Source: Pseudomonas sp. Fl4BN1 (lineage in GTDB: Bacteria > Pseudomonadota > Gammaproteobacteria > Pseudomonadales > Pseudomonadaceae). From it: a DNA stretch of 64,000 nucleotides. The notes below the pieces were generated by a model. The model did not search any database. It saw only the letters and a list, made by a program, of their open reading frames with translations, and was not told where the DNA came from. The first letter of the stretch is position 1. The number at the start of each line of letters is the position of its first letter. The DNA lies in assembly GCF_009908285.1 (NCBI RefSeq), contig NZ_JAAARM010000010.1, positions 1 to 64,000 on the forward strand, in the 5' to 3' direction. Shown here piece after piece: positions 18,106-26,498 of this stretch. Both the position numbers and the translations under genes were made by a program.

Positions 18106-18346
18106 TGTAGAGGGCATTCCTTTGCAGGCAGTGGGTAGGAAGTGTCTGAGGAATCAGACAGAAACTTTCCCAAGCTAACACTACGAAGGAGTACTGCGGG
18201 AGACCCCGAAGTGGCAACTGTCGCACAGAAATGCAAAAGCGACGCACAAACGAAAGACTGCCCCGGGGCGGGGGAGGCCAGAGCGGTTCTGCAAGGCGCG
18301 AGAGCCCTGTGAAATGGCTGCAGTGAGCCGGGCAGGGGGTACCTGG

Positions 18347-18378
18347 AGCGGGGCGCGCCGATTCAGGCACGCCCCGCT
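18347..18378 (-). terminator. Hairpin after carboxynorspermidine synthase gene
   Basis: AGCGGGGCG (18347-18355) pairs with CGCCCCGCT (18370-18378); the 14-base loop starts twelve bases after the leftward stop codon at 18391. It probably ends the two-gene polyamine transcript. Confidence 0.6.
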
Positions 18379-18390
18379 GTGGCGGCTAGA

Positions 18391-19635
18391 TCAAGGCGCG
18401 ACGTCCCACGGACGGTCGCCGTGTTGGTCCTTGATCCGGGTTGGCAGGCCCATGAGGTCCAGTGCCTTGAGGAACGGCTTGGCCGCCAGTTCCTCGACGT
18501 TGACCATGCGCTGCACGTCCCACTCGCCACGGGCTACCAGCAAGGCGGCCGCGACTGGCGGCACGCCGGCCGTGTAGGAAATGCCCTGGCTGTCGGTTTC
18601 GGCGTAGGCTTCTTCGTGGTCGGCCACGTTGTAGATGAAGACTTCGCGCGGCTGGCCATCCTTGGTGCCTTTGACCAGGTCACCGATGCAGGTCTTGCCG
18701 GTGTAGCCCGGGGCCAGTGACGCCGGGTCAGGCAGCACGGCCTTGACCAGTTTGAGTGGCACCACTTCCAGGCCTTCGGCGGTCTTCACCGGCTGCTCGG
18801 AAAGCAGGCCCAGGTTCCTCAGCACGTTGAACACATTGATGTAGTGTTCGCCGAAGCTCATCCAGAAGCGCACGTTGGGCACGTCGAGGTGCTTCGACAG
18901 CGAGTGCACTTCATCGTGGCCGGTCAGGTACAGGTTCTGCGAGCCTACGACCGGCAGGTCGTCGGTGCGCTTGACCTCGAACATGCTGTTGCTGGTCCAC
19001 TGGCTGTTCTGCCAGCTCCACACCTGTCCGGTGAATTCGCGGAAGTTGATTTCCGGGTCGAAATTGGTCGAGAAATATTTGCCATGGGAACCGGCATTGA
19101 CATCGAGGATGTCGATCGAATCAATGCGGTCGAAATGTTCTTGCTTGGCCAGGGCCGCATAGGCGTTGACCACGCCCGGATCGAAGCCCACGCCGAGAAT
19201 GGCGGTGACGTTCTTCTGCTGGCACTCCTCGAGGTGTTTCCACTCGTAGTTGCCGTACCACGGCGGAGTCTCGCAGACCTTGCCCGGCTCTTCGTGAATC
19301 GCGGTGTCCAGGTAGGCCGCACCGGTATCGATGCAGGCACGCAGCACCGACATGTTGAGGAACGGCGAACCGACGTTGATGACGATCTGCGATTGGGTCT
19401 CGCGGATCAGCGTCTTGGTCGCTTCGATGTCCAGCGCGTCGAGGGCGAACGCGGTGATTGCTGTGGGCTGTTTGAGGCTGCCCTTGGCCTTGACGCTATC
19501 GATGATGGCCTGGCATTTGGAGATGTTGCGCGACGCGATAGCAATACGACCGAGTTCGTCGTTGTGCTGCGCGCACTTGTGGGCCACCACCTTGGCGACA
19601 CCTCCTGCACCAATGATAAGAACATTCTTCTTCAA
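18391..19635 (-). CDS. Carboxynorspermidine synthase (saccharopine dehydrogenase family)
   Basis: 414 residues. The N-terminal Rossmann fold opens with 'VLIIGAGGVAKVVAHK' (NADPH binding), followed by 'AIASRNISKCQAI' and the 'NVGSPFLNMSVLRACIDTGAAYLDTA' region of the saccharopine/carboxynorspermidine dehydrogenase group. It condenses a diamine with aspartate semialdehyde by reductive amination to a carboxy-triamine. The decarboxylase gene lies 29 bases upstream in the same direction, which fixes this function rather than lysine metabolism. In bacteria with this pair the product is norspermidine or spermidine by the carboxy route, independent of S-adenosylmethionine. Confidence 0.88.
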   Translation of the reverse strand: MKKNVLIIGAGGVAKVVAHKCAQHNDELGRIAIASRNISKCQAIIDSVKAKGSLKQPTAITAFALDALDIEATKTLIRETQSQIVINVGSPFLNMSVLRACIDTGAAYLDTAIHEEPGKVCETPPWYGNYEWKHLEECQQKNVTAILGVGFDPGVVNAYAALAKQEHFDRIDSIDILDVNAGSHGKYFSTNFDPEINFREFTGQVWSWQNSQWTSNSMFEVKRTDDLPVVGSQNLYLTGHDEVHSLSKHLDVPNVRFWMSFGEHYINVFNVLRNLGLLSEQPVKTAEGLEVVPLKLVKAVLPDPASLAPGYTGKTCIGDLVKGTKDGQPREVFIYNVADHEEAYAETDSQGISYTAGVPPVAAALLVARGEWDVQRMVNVEELAAKPFLKALDLMGLPTRIKDQHGDRPWDVAP

Positions 19636-19664
19636 TTTATTTACTTCTCCTCGTGTCTGCCCGC

Positions 19665-20762
19665 TCAGGAAAGGCTGGACAGATAGTCTTCGAAACCAAA
19701 CTCGCGAACCACTTCGACACTACCATCGAGTTGTTTCACAACGATGGACGGCATTTTCAGACCGTTGAACCAGTTTTTCTTGACCATGGTGTAACCCGCC
19801 GCATCGACGAACGACAGTCGATCGCCGATCGCCAGCGGACGTTCGAATTGATACTCACCGAAGATGTCGCCGGCCAGGCAGGATTTGCCACAAATCATGT
19901 AGCTGTGCTCGCCGCTGCTCGGGGCCAGCTTGGCGTTCAGGCGGTAGATCAGCAGATCCAGCATGTGCGCTTCGATGGAGCTGTCCACCACCGCCAGGTG
20001 CTTGCCGTTGTACAGGGTGTCGAGCACGGTCACTTCCAGGGACGCGCTCTGGGTGATCGCCGCTTCGCCCGGCTCCAGGTAGACCTGCACGCCGTACTTC
20101 TCGGAGAAGCCCTTGAGGCGCGCGCAGAACGCGTCGACGTCGTAGTCATCACCGGTGAAGTGGATGCCGCCGCCGAGGCTGACCCACTCGACCTGGTGCA
20201 GCAGGTGGCCGAAGCGTTCCTCGATGGTGGACAGCATCTGGTCGAACAGAGCGAAGTCGTCGTTCTCGCAGTTGTTGTGGAACATGAAGCCGCTGATCTG
20301 CTCGATGACCGCTTCGACCTTGGCCGGGTCCCATTCGCCGAGGCGGCTGAACGGCCGGGCCGGGTCGGCCAGCAGGTAGTCCGAGCTGCTCACCTGGGGA
20401 TTGACCCGCAGGCCGCGGACCTTGCCGGCGCTGGCATCGGCGAAGCGCTGCAGTTGGCTGATGGAGTTGAAGATGATCTTGTCGCAGTTATCGAGCATGT
20501 CCTCGATTTCATCGTCGGCCCAGGCCACGCTGTAGGCATGGGCTTCACCGGCGAACTTCTGCCGGCCGAGCTTGAGTTCGTACAGCGACGACGAGGTGGT
20601 GCCGTCCATGTACTGCTGCATCAGGTCGAACACCGACCAGGTGGCGAAGCACTTGAGCGCCAGCAGGGCCTTGGCGCCCGACTGCTCGCGCACATAGGCA
20701 ATCTTCTGCATGTTGCCCAGCAGCTTCTGTTTGTCGATGAGGTAGTACGGCGTTTTGATCAT
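19665..20762 (-). CDS. nspC: Carboxynorspermidine decarboxylase
   Basis: 365 residues, a PLP-dependent alanine-racemase-fold decarboxylase. The N-terminus 'MIKTPYYLIDKQKL' is typical of NspC, and the PLP lysine is K37 in 'LLALKCFATWSVF'. Later blocks 'SLGGGIHFTGDDYD' and 'CGKSCLAGDIFGEY' (active-site Cys and Gly-rich phosphate loop) are intact. It removes CO2 from carboxynorspermidine or carboxyspermidine made by the next gene. It is the first gene of this two-gene unit, with its promoter expected in the 174-base gap to 20936. Confidence 0.9.
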   Translation of the reverse strand: MIKTPYYLIDKQKLLGNMQKIAYVREQSGAKALLALKCFATWSVFDLMQQYMDGTTSSSLYELKLGRQKFAGEAHAYSVAWADDEIEDMLDNCDKIIFNSISQLQRFADASAGKVRGLRVNPQVSSSDYLLADPARPFSRLGEWDPAKVEAVIEQISGFMFHNNCENDDFALFDQMLSTIEERFGHLLHQVEWVSLGGGIHFTGDDYDVDAFCARLKGFSEKYGVQVYLEPGEAAITQSASLEVTVLDTLYNGKHLAVVDSSIEAHMLDLLIYRLNAKLAPSSGEHSYMICGKSCLAGDIFGEYQFERPLAIGDRLSFVDAAGYTMVKKNWFNGLKMPSIVVKQLDGSVEVVREFGFEDYLSSLS

Positions 20763-20904
20763 TTCAGGACTCCGGCAGGGCCAGCCAAAAAGGTACGCAT
20801 TGTGCCTTCAGTGCCTGCAGATCGAAAGGTCGGAAATGGATTTTCGCCCGCTAACCGTCTGCTTCCTTGTTTTCGCGGCCGATGCGTGGCCAGTGTTTGA
20901 GGGG

Positions 20905-20930
20905 CGCACCGCCCGGATACAGGCGGTGCG
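20905..20930 (-). terminator. Hairpin after the amidase gene
   Basis: CGCACCGCC (20905-20913) and GGCGGTGCG (20922-20930) form a perfect 9-bp stem with an eight-base loop just after the leftward amidase stop. Confidence 0.6.
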
Positions 20931-20936
20931 GCTGGG

Positions 20937-22376
20937 TTACACCGGTGAAAGCTGCGGGTCTGTGGCAGCCCCGGTCATGGGGGCCTGCGGATGGGGCGTC
21001 GCAAATGCGCGCTCGTAGGCCCGGCATACGCGCAGTACCTGATCGTCGGCGAATCGCGCGCCTACCACCTGCAGGCCGATGGGCAGTCCGGCCTTCGAGA
21101 ATCCGCAGGGCAATGAGGCCGCAGGTTGCTGAGTCAGGTTGAAGGGGTAGCTGAAAGGCGACCACTTCATCCAGTCGTCGATTGCGCTGCCGGGCGGTGT
21201 GTCGTGGCCGGCCTCGAACGCGGTGATCGGCAGCATCGGGCAGACCAGCAGATCGTAGCGGCGGTGAAACATGTTCATGTGGGCCATCAAGACCGCCCGC
21301 GCTTCCTGGGCCGCGGTGAAGTCGGCGAGGGTGATGTGGCGGCATTCCTCGGTAACGCGCAGCAGGCCCGGATCGAGCAAGGCTTTCTGGGCCGCGTCCA
21401 GTTGCCCGGCAAGTGCCTGGGCGCCTGCGTAGATCAGGGTCTTGAACAGTTGCAGCGGGTCGTCGAATCCCGGGTCGATGGCTTCGACGGTCGCTCCCAG
21501 TTGCTCCAGCCGTGCAACGGCTTGTGCCACCTGGCGGGCGACTTGCGGATCGACCTGTACATAGCCGAAGTCTGCACTGAAGGCGATGCGCAGGCCCTTG
21601 AGGTCTGTGCTTTCAGGCAACCATGGGGTATGGCGCGGCGCGCCCTGCAGCGCGTCTCGCGGGTCGGGGCGGGCGATGGTCTGCAGGAACAGCACGGCAT
21701 CTTCCACGGTGCGGGTCATGGGCCCCAGGTGAGACACCAGGGTCGTCGCGCTGGCCGGGTATTGCGCAATGTAGCCGAAGGTCGGCTTGAAGCCGAAGGT
21801 GCCGGTGAAGCTGCTGGGGATGCGGATCGAACCACCGGCATCGCTGCCCTGGTGCAGCACGCCCAGATTGAGCGCTGCGGCCACCGCCGCGCCGCCGGAG
21901 GAGCCGCCGCTGGTCATGCGGGTGTCCCAGGGATTGCGGGTGATACCATAGAGCGGGCTGTCGGTCACGCCTTTCCAGCCGAACTCCGGGCTGGTGGTCT
22001 TGCCCAGCACCACGGCACCGGCTTCTCGCATAAAGCTGGTGACGGGGGCGTCGACGTCCCAGGGGCCTTGCGCGCCAATCGTCAGTGATGCCTTGCGCGT
22101 GGGCATGCCCCGGGTGGGCGTCAGTTCCTTGATCGAGGTGGGCAGGCCGTCCAGCGCGCCGCAGGGCTGGCCCTTCAACCAGCGTTTTTCAGACTCGCGT
22201 GCGGTGCTCAGGGCGCCTTCGGGATCGGTGTAGCAATAGGCATTGACCAGCGGGTTGAAGCGCTCGATACGGGCCAGAGCGTCCAGGGTGACTTCCACGG
22301 GAGACAGACGCTTGTCACGGTAATGAGTGAGCAGCTCGATGGCGCTCATGTCGGCGATGGCGGTAGCGTTTGGCAT
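20937..22376 (-). CDS. Amidase-signature family amidase
   Basis: 479 residues from ATG 22376, preceded by CAGGACA at proper spacing. The Ser-cisSer-Lys triad is visible: K83 in 'PTSIKELTPT', the pair S159/S160 in 'TSGGSSGGAA' and nucleophile S183 in 'DAGGSIRIPSS'. Length and order match the family of AS amidases that hydrolyse carboxamides or aryl-acyl amides in the cytoplasm. It is the last gene of a leftward run with an M20 amidohydrolase and an MFS transporter, which suggests stepwise hydrolysis of an imported amide. The substrate is unknown. Confidence 0.88.
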   Translation of the reverse strand: MPNATAIADMSAIELLTHYRDKRLSPVEVTLDALARIERFNPLVNAYCYTDPEGALSTARESEKRWLKGQPCGALDGLPTSIKELTPTRGMPTRKASLTIGAQGPWDVDAPVTSFMREAGAVVLGKTTSPEFGWKGVTDSPLYGITRNPWDTRMTSGGSSGGAAVAAALNLGVLHQGSDAGGSIRIPSSFTGTFGFKPTFGYIAQYPASATTLVSHLGPMTRTVEDAVLFLQTIARPDPRDALQGAPRHTPWLPESTDLKGLRIAFSADFGYVQVDPQVARQVAQAVARLEQLGATVEAIDPGFDDPLQLFKTLIYAGAQALAGQLDAAQKALLDPGLLRVTEECRHITLADFTAAQEARAVLMAHMNMFHRRYDLLVCPMLPITAFEAGHDTPPGSAIDDWMKWSPFSYPFNLTQQPAASLPCGFSKAGLPIGLQVVGARFADDQVLRVCRAYERAFATPHPQAPMTGAATDPQLSPV

Positions 22377-22427
22377 GGCAGTGTCCTGATGTGCGGGTGC
22401 AGGCCGGGCCTGCACAAAACCACGTGT

Positions 22428-22448
22428 GGGCGCCCGGGGCGGGCGCCC
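22428..22448 (-). terminator. GC-rich hairpin between M20 amidohydrolase and amidase genes
   Basis: GGGCGCCC at 22428-22435 and again at 22441-22448 (self-complementary) can fold into an 8-bp stem with a five-base loop. It may attenuate rather than fully stop transcription into the amidase gene. Confidence 0.45.
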
Positions 22449-22464
22449 TTGACAACAACGCGCT

Positions 22465-23637
22465 TCAGCGCAAGTAGGCTTCGGCCAGCTCCACCCAGCA
22501 CGCCGCGCCCAGGGGAATCAGTTGATCATTGAAGTCGTAGTGATCGTTGTGCACCGAGCAGCCGTTGAACTCCCCCGTGCCATTGCCCAGTCCGAAATAG
22601 CAGCCGGGTACCTCATCCAGCATCCAGGCAAAATCCTCGCTGCCCATGGCCCTGAATGACACCTGCTCCACCACGTTCTCGTCGCCCAGGGCCTTGCGCG
22701 CGGCGTCGAGCATCTGCTGAGTCTCGGCGACGGTATTGACCAGGACCGGTGCCAGCAATTGATAGTCGATCTCGGCGGTGACCCCGAATGCAGCGGCCTG
22801 GCCTGCGACGATGGTGCGGATCCGTTGCTCGACCTGTTGTCGGATCAGCGGGTCGACCGTGCGCACGCTGAGTTCCAGCATGGCCGATTCGGGAATGATG
22901 TTGGTGGCGGTGCCGGCGTGCACCCTGCCGATACTGATCACCACCGCATCGTTGACGCTGATGTTGCGCGAGACCACGCTCTGCAGGGCGCTGATGACGC
23001 CGGCCAGGGCCGGGATCGGATCGATGGCGCGCTCCGGCATGGCGCCATGCCCGCCTTTGCCGGTCAGGGTAATGCCGACCCGTTCGGACGAGGCCATGAC
23101 GGCGCCGCTCTTGATGATCGCGTAGCCCACGGGAAACCCCGGCATGTTGTGGAAGGCGTACACCGCATCGCAGGGGAAGCGTCGGAACAGTCCGTCGGCC
23201 ATCATTCGCTTGGCGCCGGTCAGGCCTTCTTCATCCGGTTGGAAAATCAGGTTCAGCGTGCCGTCGAACTCGCCGTGCAGGGCCAACTGTTCGGCCGCTG
23301 CCAGCAGGGTGGCGGTGTGGCCGTCATGACCGCAGGCGTGCATCACCCCGGCGCGCTGGCTGGCCCAGGGCAAACCGTTGCGCTCTATGATCGGCAAGGC
23401 ATCCATGTCTGCCCGCAGGCCCAGGGTCCTGGTGCCCGAGCCGCGACGCAATACGCCGACCACGCCATTGCCGCCCACCCCGGTGTGGACTTCATAGCCC
23501 CAGCCTTCGAGCAGGCCGGTGACCAGGGCTGCGGTGTCCAGGGTGTCTTCACCCAGCTCCGGATGGGCGTGGATGGTGCGCCGGATCTTCACAAAGCGCT
23601 CGTTGCCGGCTTGCAGTTGGTCTTGCAGAGGGGTCAT
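22465..23637 (-). CDS. M20 amidohydrolase (hippurate hydrolase / N-acyl amino acid hydrolase type)
   Basis: 390 residues from ATG 23637; the longer frame upstream has no family similarity. M20D landmarks: 'IHAHPELGEDT' near 22-32, 'GLRADMDALPI', metal-binding 'HACGHDGHTATL' near 100-111, and 'FQPDEEGLTGAKRM' with the catalytic Glu pair. Enzymes of this group cleave N-acyl or N-carbamoyl amino acids, hippurate, or indole-amino acid conjugates in the cytoplasm. It sits between an amidase and an MHS-type transporter, so the imported compound is probably an amide or acyl-amino acid. Confidence 0.88.
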   Translation of the reverse strand: MTPLQDQLQAGNERFVKIRRTIHAHPELGEDTLDTAALVTGLLEGWGYEVHTGVGGNGVVGVLRRGSGTRTLGLRADMDALPIIERNGLPWASQRAGVMHACGHDGHTATLLAAAEQLALHGEFDGTLNLIFQPDEEGLTGAKRMMADGLFRRFPCDAVYAFHNMPGFPVGYAIIKSGAVMASSERVGITLTGKGGHGAMPERAIDPIPALAGVISALQSVVSRNISVNDAVVISIGRVHAGTATNIIPESAMLELSVRTVDPLIRQQVEQRIRTIVAGQAAAFGVTAEIDYQLLAPVLVNTVAETQQMLDAARKALGDENVVEQVSFRAMGSEDFAWMLDEVPGCYFGLGNGTGEFNGCSVHNDHYDFNDQLIPLGAACWVELAEAYLR

Positions 23638-23687
23638 GTTCACAACGGATTCCTTGTTCCAGGTGGATGTACAGTTGCAGCTCGGAT

Positions 23688-24992
23688 TCAGGGACGGCCC
23701 GGGTATTCCGGGTAGAAACGCAGGGCCACGCCACTCAGCACGATGGCGGCGCACAGATACCAGGCAGGTACCAGCGGGTTTGCGGTAACGGCGATCAGCC
23801 AGGTCACGATCAGTGGCGAGAAACCACCGAACAGGGTGACCCCGAAGCTGTAGACGATCGACAGCCCGGTGACTCGCTCGTCACGGGCAAAGGCTTCCAT
23901 CAGCAGCGCCAGGCCGGCGCCGCCGCTGATGGCCATCGGCAGGATCAGCATCGACACCGCCACCAGGCACAGCAGGGTGCTTTGCAGGCCCAGCAGCATG
24001 AAGGCCGGGTAGGTCAGGATCATCTGCAGGCCACACAGCCAGTACAGCAAGGGCTTGCGCCGTGGCATGCGGTCAGCGAATCGCGAGGCCAGCGGGGGAA
24101 CGACCGTCAGCAGGACGCAAGCGAAGGCCACCAGTGAAAAGGCGAAGCTGCTGGAGTAATGCAAGGTCCGGGTGAGGTAGGTCGGCATGTAGAACACCAC
24201 CATGTAGGAGGTGACCGTCGAACTGGCCATGAGCAAGATGCCCAGGCCCAGCGTGCGCGCGTGCTTGCGCAGCAGGTCGCGAAGCGGCGTCGGGTTCTCC
24301 GGGTTCTGGTGGGTTTCATCCAGGTGCTTGCGGATGTACCAGCCTACTGGGCCGATCAGCAGGCCGATGATGAACGGAATGCGCCAGCCCCAGCTGTGCA
24401 GCGCCTGCTCCGACAGGACACTGGTCAGCAGCAGCCCGGAGAGCGCCCCGAGCAAGGCGGCGGCGCCCTGGCTCGCGCCTTGCCAGCAAACCATGAAGCA
24501 GCGGTTGTCAGTGCGTCCGGACTCCATCAGGAAGGCCGACGCGGCGCCGACTTCACCGCCTGCGGAAAAGCCCTGCAGCATCCGTCCGAGCACCAGCATG
24601 ACGGTGGCGAAGATCCCGATGCTGGAGTAGGTGGGGGTAAAGGCAATGATGCCCGTGCCCACGGTCATCAAGGCAATGGTCAGCGACAGCGCCTGCTTGC
24701 GACCGTAGCGGTCGGCCACCCGGCCAATCAGTACTGCCCCTAGCGGGCGGACGACAAAACCCAGGGCAAAGGTCACCAGCGACATCATCAACGATGCCAG
24801 TGGTGAGTCGGAGGGAAAAAACAGCTGGCCGATGATCACCGCGAAAAAGCTGTAGACGGTGAAGTCATACATTTCCAGCGCATTGCCCAGGGAGGAGGCG
24901 ATGACCACCCGGCGCATGTTGCCGCGGGGTATCACCGGCGCTTCGGACGGTGCGTATTGAAGCGGTAGCGAAGGAGCGGGGGTACTTTTCAT
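23688..24992 (-). CDS. MFS transporter, metabolite:H+ symporter type
   Basis: 434 residues from ATG 24992, twelve hydrophobic segments. The N-terminus 'RRVVIASSLGNALEMYDFTVYSFF' and the loop motif 'GRVADRYGRKQALSLT' are those of the MHS group (ProP, KgtP, ShiA relatives), which import small organic acids or zwitterions with protons. A second conserved block, 'LQGFSAGGEVGAASAFLME', is also typical. It lies between hydrolase genes and DUF1329/DUF1302 envelope proteins and would be the inner-membrane step of the same uptake route. Confidence 0.85.
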   Translation of the reverse strand: MKSTPAPSLPLQYAPSEAPVIPRGNMRRVVIASSLGNALEMYDFTVYSFFAVIIGQLFFPSDSPLASLMMSLVTFALGFVVRPLGAVLIGRVADRYGRKQALSLTIALMTVGTGIIAFTPTYSSIGIFATVMLVLGRMLQGFSAGGEVGAASAFLMESGRTDNRCFMVCWQGASQGAAALLGALSGLLLTSVLSEQALHSWGWRIPFIIGLLIGPVGWYIRKHLDETHQNPENPTPLRDLLRKHARTLGLGILLMASSTVTSYMVVFYMPTYLTRTLHYSSSFAFSLVAFACVLLTVVPPLASRFADRMPRRKPLLYWLCGLQMILTYPAFMLLGLQSTLLCLVAVSMLILPMAISGGAGLALLMEAFARDERVTGLSIVYSFGVTLFGGFSPLIVTWLIAVTANPLVPAWYLCAAIVLSGVALRFYPEYPGRP

Positions 24993-25102
24993 GGCATTTT
25001 CCAAAGAGTGGCGATTGGCGCAAGGTCTGTGCCAGCCGCCAGTACGAGGTCCTGGCGCCACCTCGGCGAAGGCGCTGTGGTTCGGGCCGTTGTGACCGGC
25101 GT

Positions 25103-26464
25103 TCAGCGCACCCCACTCTGGCGCAAGGCGTTGGGCGTGAACTCGGCCTCCAGCGCCTTGACGCCAAACTGATAGTTGCTCTTCTCTTGGTTCTTCAGGC
25201 CCAGCACCAGGTAGCGGCCGCTGACCATGTCATTCAGGGTCTCGGCGGTGTACCAGGGCACCTGGCTGTTGTAGTAGGACTGCTGATGGGCTTCGGCCAC
25301 GCGCCACAGGGTATTGCGCCCGTCGTAGTGATCGATGACCGCGGCTTGCCAGGAGTCCTCGTCGATGTAGAAATCACGCTTGGCATACACATGGCGCTGG
25401 CCCGGTTTCAAGGTCGCGACCACGTGCCACACACGGTGCAGTTCATAGCGCGCCAGGTCCTGGTTGATGTGCCCGGCCTTGGTGATCTCGGCGTACTTGA
25501 GCGTGGGCGAATCGAGCTTGTAACTGTTGTACGGGATGTACAGTTCCTGCTTGCCCAGCAGTTGCCAGTCATAACGATCCGGGGCGCCGTTGAACATGTC
25601 GTAGTTGTCCACCACGCGCTGGCCGTCGGTGCTGGCGGCGGGCCCGTCGTAGGCCACCTGCGGGGCACGCCGGACACGACGCTGGCCGGCGTTGTAGATC
25701 CAGGCCTGGCGCGGTTCCTTGACCTGATCGAGGGTCTCGTGAACCAGCTCCACGTTGCCGGCCAGGCGCGCTGGCGCCACCACGGTCTGCTTGTTGTAGA
25801 ACAGCACGTTGCTCGGCTTGGCCGGGTCGTAGTCGGCGAGGCTCTCGCGCAACACATACTGGTGGGCAAAGGTCACGGGGGTGCCGTTGCCCTGGACATC
25901 CGGCACGATCTGCACCATCTGGCGTTTCACGCTGTCACCGCGATAACGGGTGATGTGGTTCCAGATCACCTCCAGTCCGTCCTTGGGGATCGGAAACGGA
26001 AAGGCCTTGGTGAAGTGCTCCAGGCCATTGCCGCCGGCCACCAGGGTGGTGTTCAGGGCGTTCTTGCGGGCCGCCTCGACGATGCTCGGCGGCACGTTGG
26101 CGCTGCGGTGAGTGGGGTAGATGTTCATCCGGTAATCGGGGTAGCGCTTGAACATCGCGACCTGGCCCGGGGACAGGCGGCCTTTGTACTGCTCGACGTT
26201 CTGCGGGGTAATGCTGAACAACGCATGTTCGCTGGCATAGGGGTCGGCGAGAAAACCAGCGCTGTCGATCGCCCCGGCATTCTTCGCCAGGCCGCCCGTC
26301 CAGGCCGGGATCGTACCTTCGGCATTGCCGGCGCGCTCCGCGCCCACCGGGGTCAACGTGGTATCGAGTGTTGCCGCCTTTTCGGGCGACACCGCGGCCA
26401 TGGCTGACGTGCAAAGCAGCAGCGACAACGCACTGCCGTGAAACACCGACTTCGAAATTTTCAT
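25103..26464 (-). CDS. DUF1329 envelope protein
   Basis: 453 residues with a signal peptide (MKISKSVFHGSALSLLLCTSAMA, cut near 23). The mature part has the DUF1329 landmarks: 'GTIPAWTGGL' soon after the start, 'YPDYRMNIYPTHRS', 'YDMFNGAPDRYDWQL' and 'RDFYIDEDSWQAAVIDHYDGR'. The family is found in the periplasm or outer membrane, usually beside DUF1302, in loci for hydrophobic substrates. It lies 34 bases after the DUF1302 gene, a classical pair. Its molecular role is not established; a lipoprotein-carrier-like shuttle is often suggested. Confidence 0.88.
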   Translation of the reverse strand: MKISKSVFHGSALSLLLCTSAMAAVSPEKAATLDTTLTPVGAERAGNAEGTIPAWTGGLAKNAGAIDSAGFLADPYASEHALFSITPQNVEQYKGRLSPGQVAMFKRYPDYRMNIYPTHRSANVPPSIVEAARKNALNTTLVAGGNGLEHFTKAFPFPIPKDGLEVIWNHITRYRGDSVKRQMVQIVPDVQGNGTPVTFAHQYVLRESLADYDPAKPSNVLFYNKQTVVAPARLAGNVELVHETLDQVKEPRQAWIYNAGQRRVRRAPQVAYDGPAASTDGQRVVDNYDMFNGAPDRYDWQLLGKQELYIPYNSYKLDSPTLKYAEITKAGHINQDLARYELHRVWHVVATLKPGQRHVYAKRDFYIDEDSWQAAVIDHYDGRNTLWRVAEAHQQSYYNSQVPWYTAETLNDMVSGRYLVLGLKNQEKSNYQFGVKALEAEFTPNALRQSGVR

Positions 26465-26498
26465 CGCACCTTGTCCTGTTCGATTGCTGATTGCGGAT

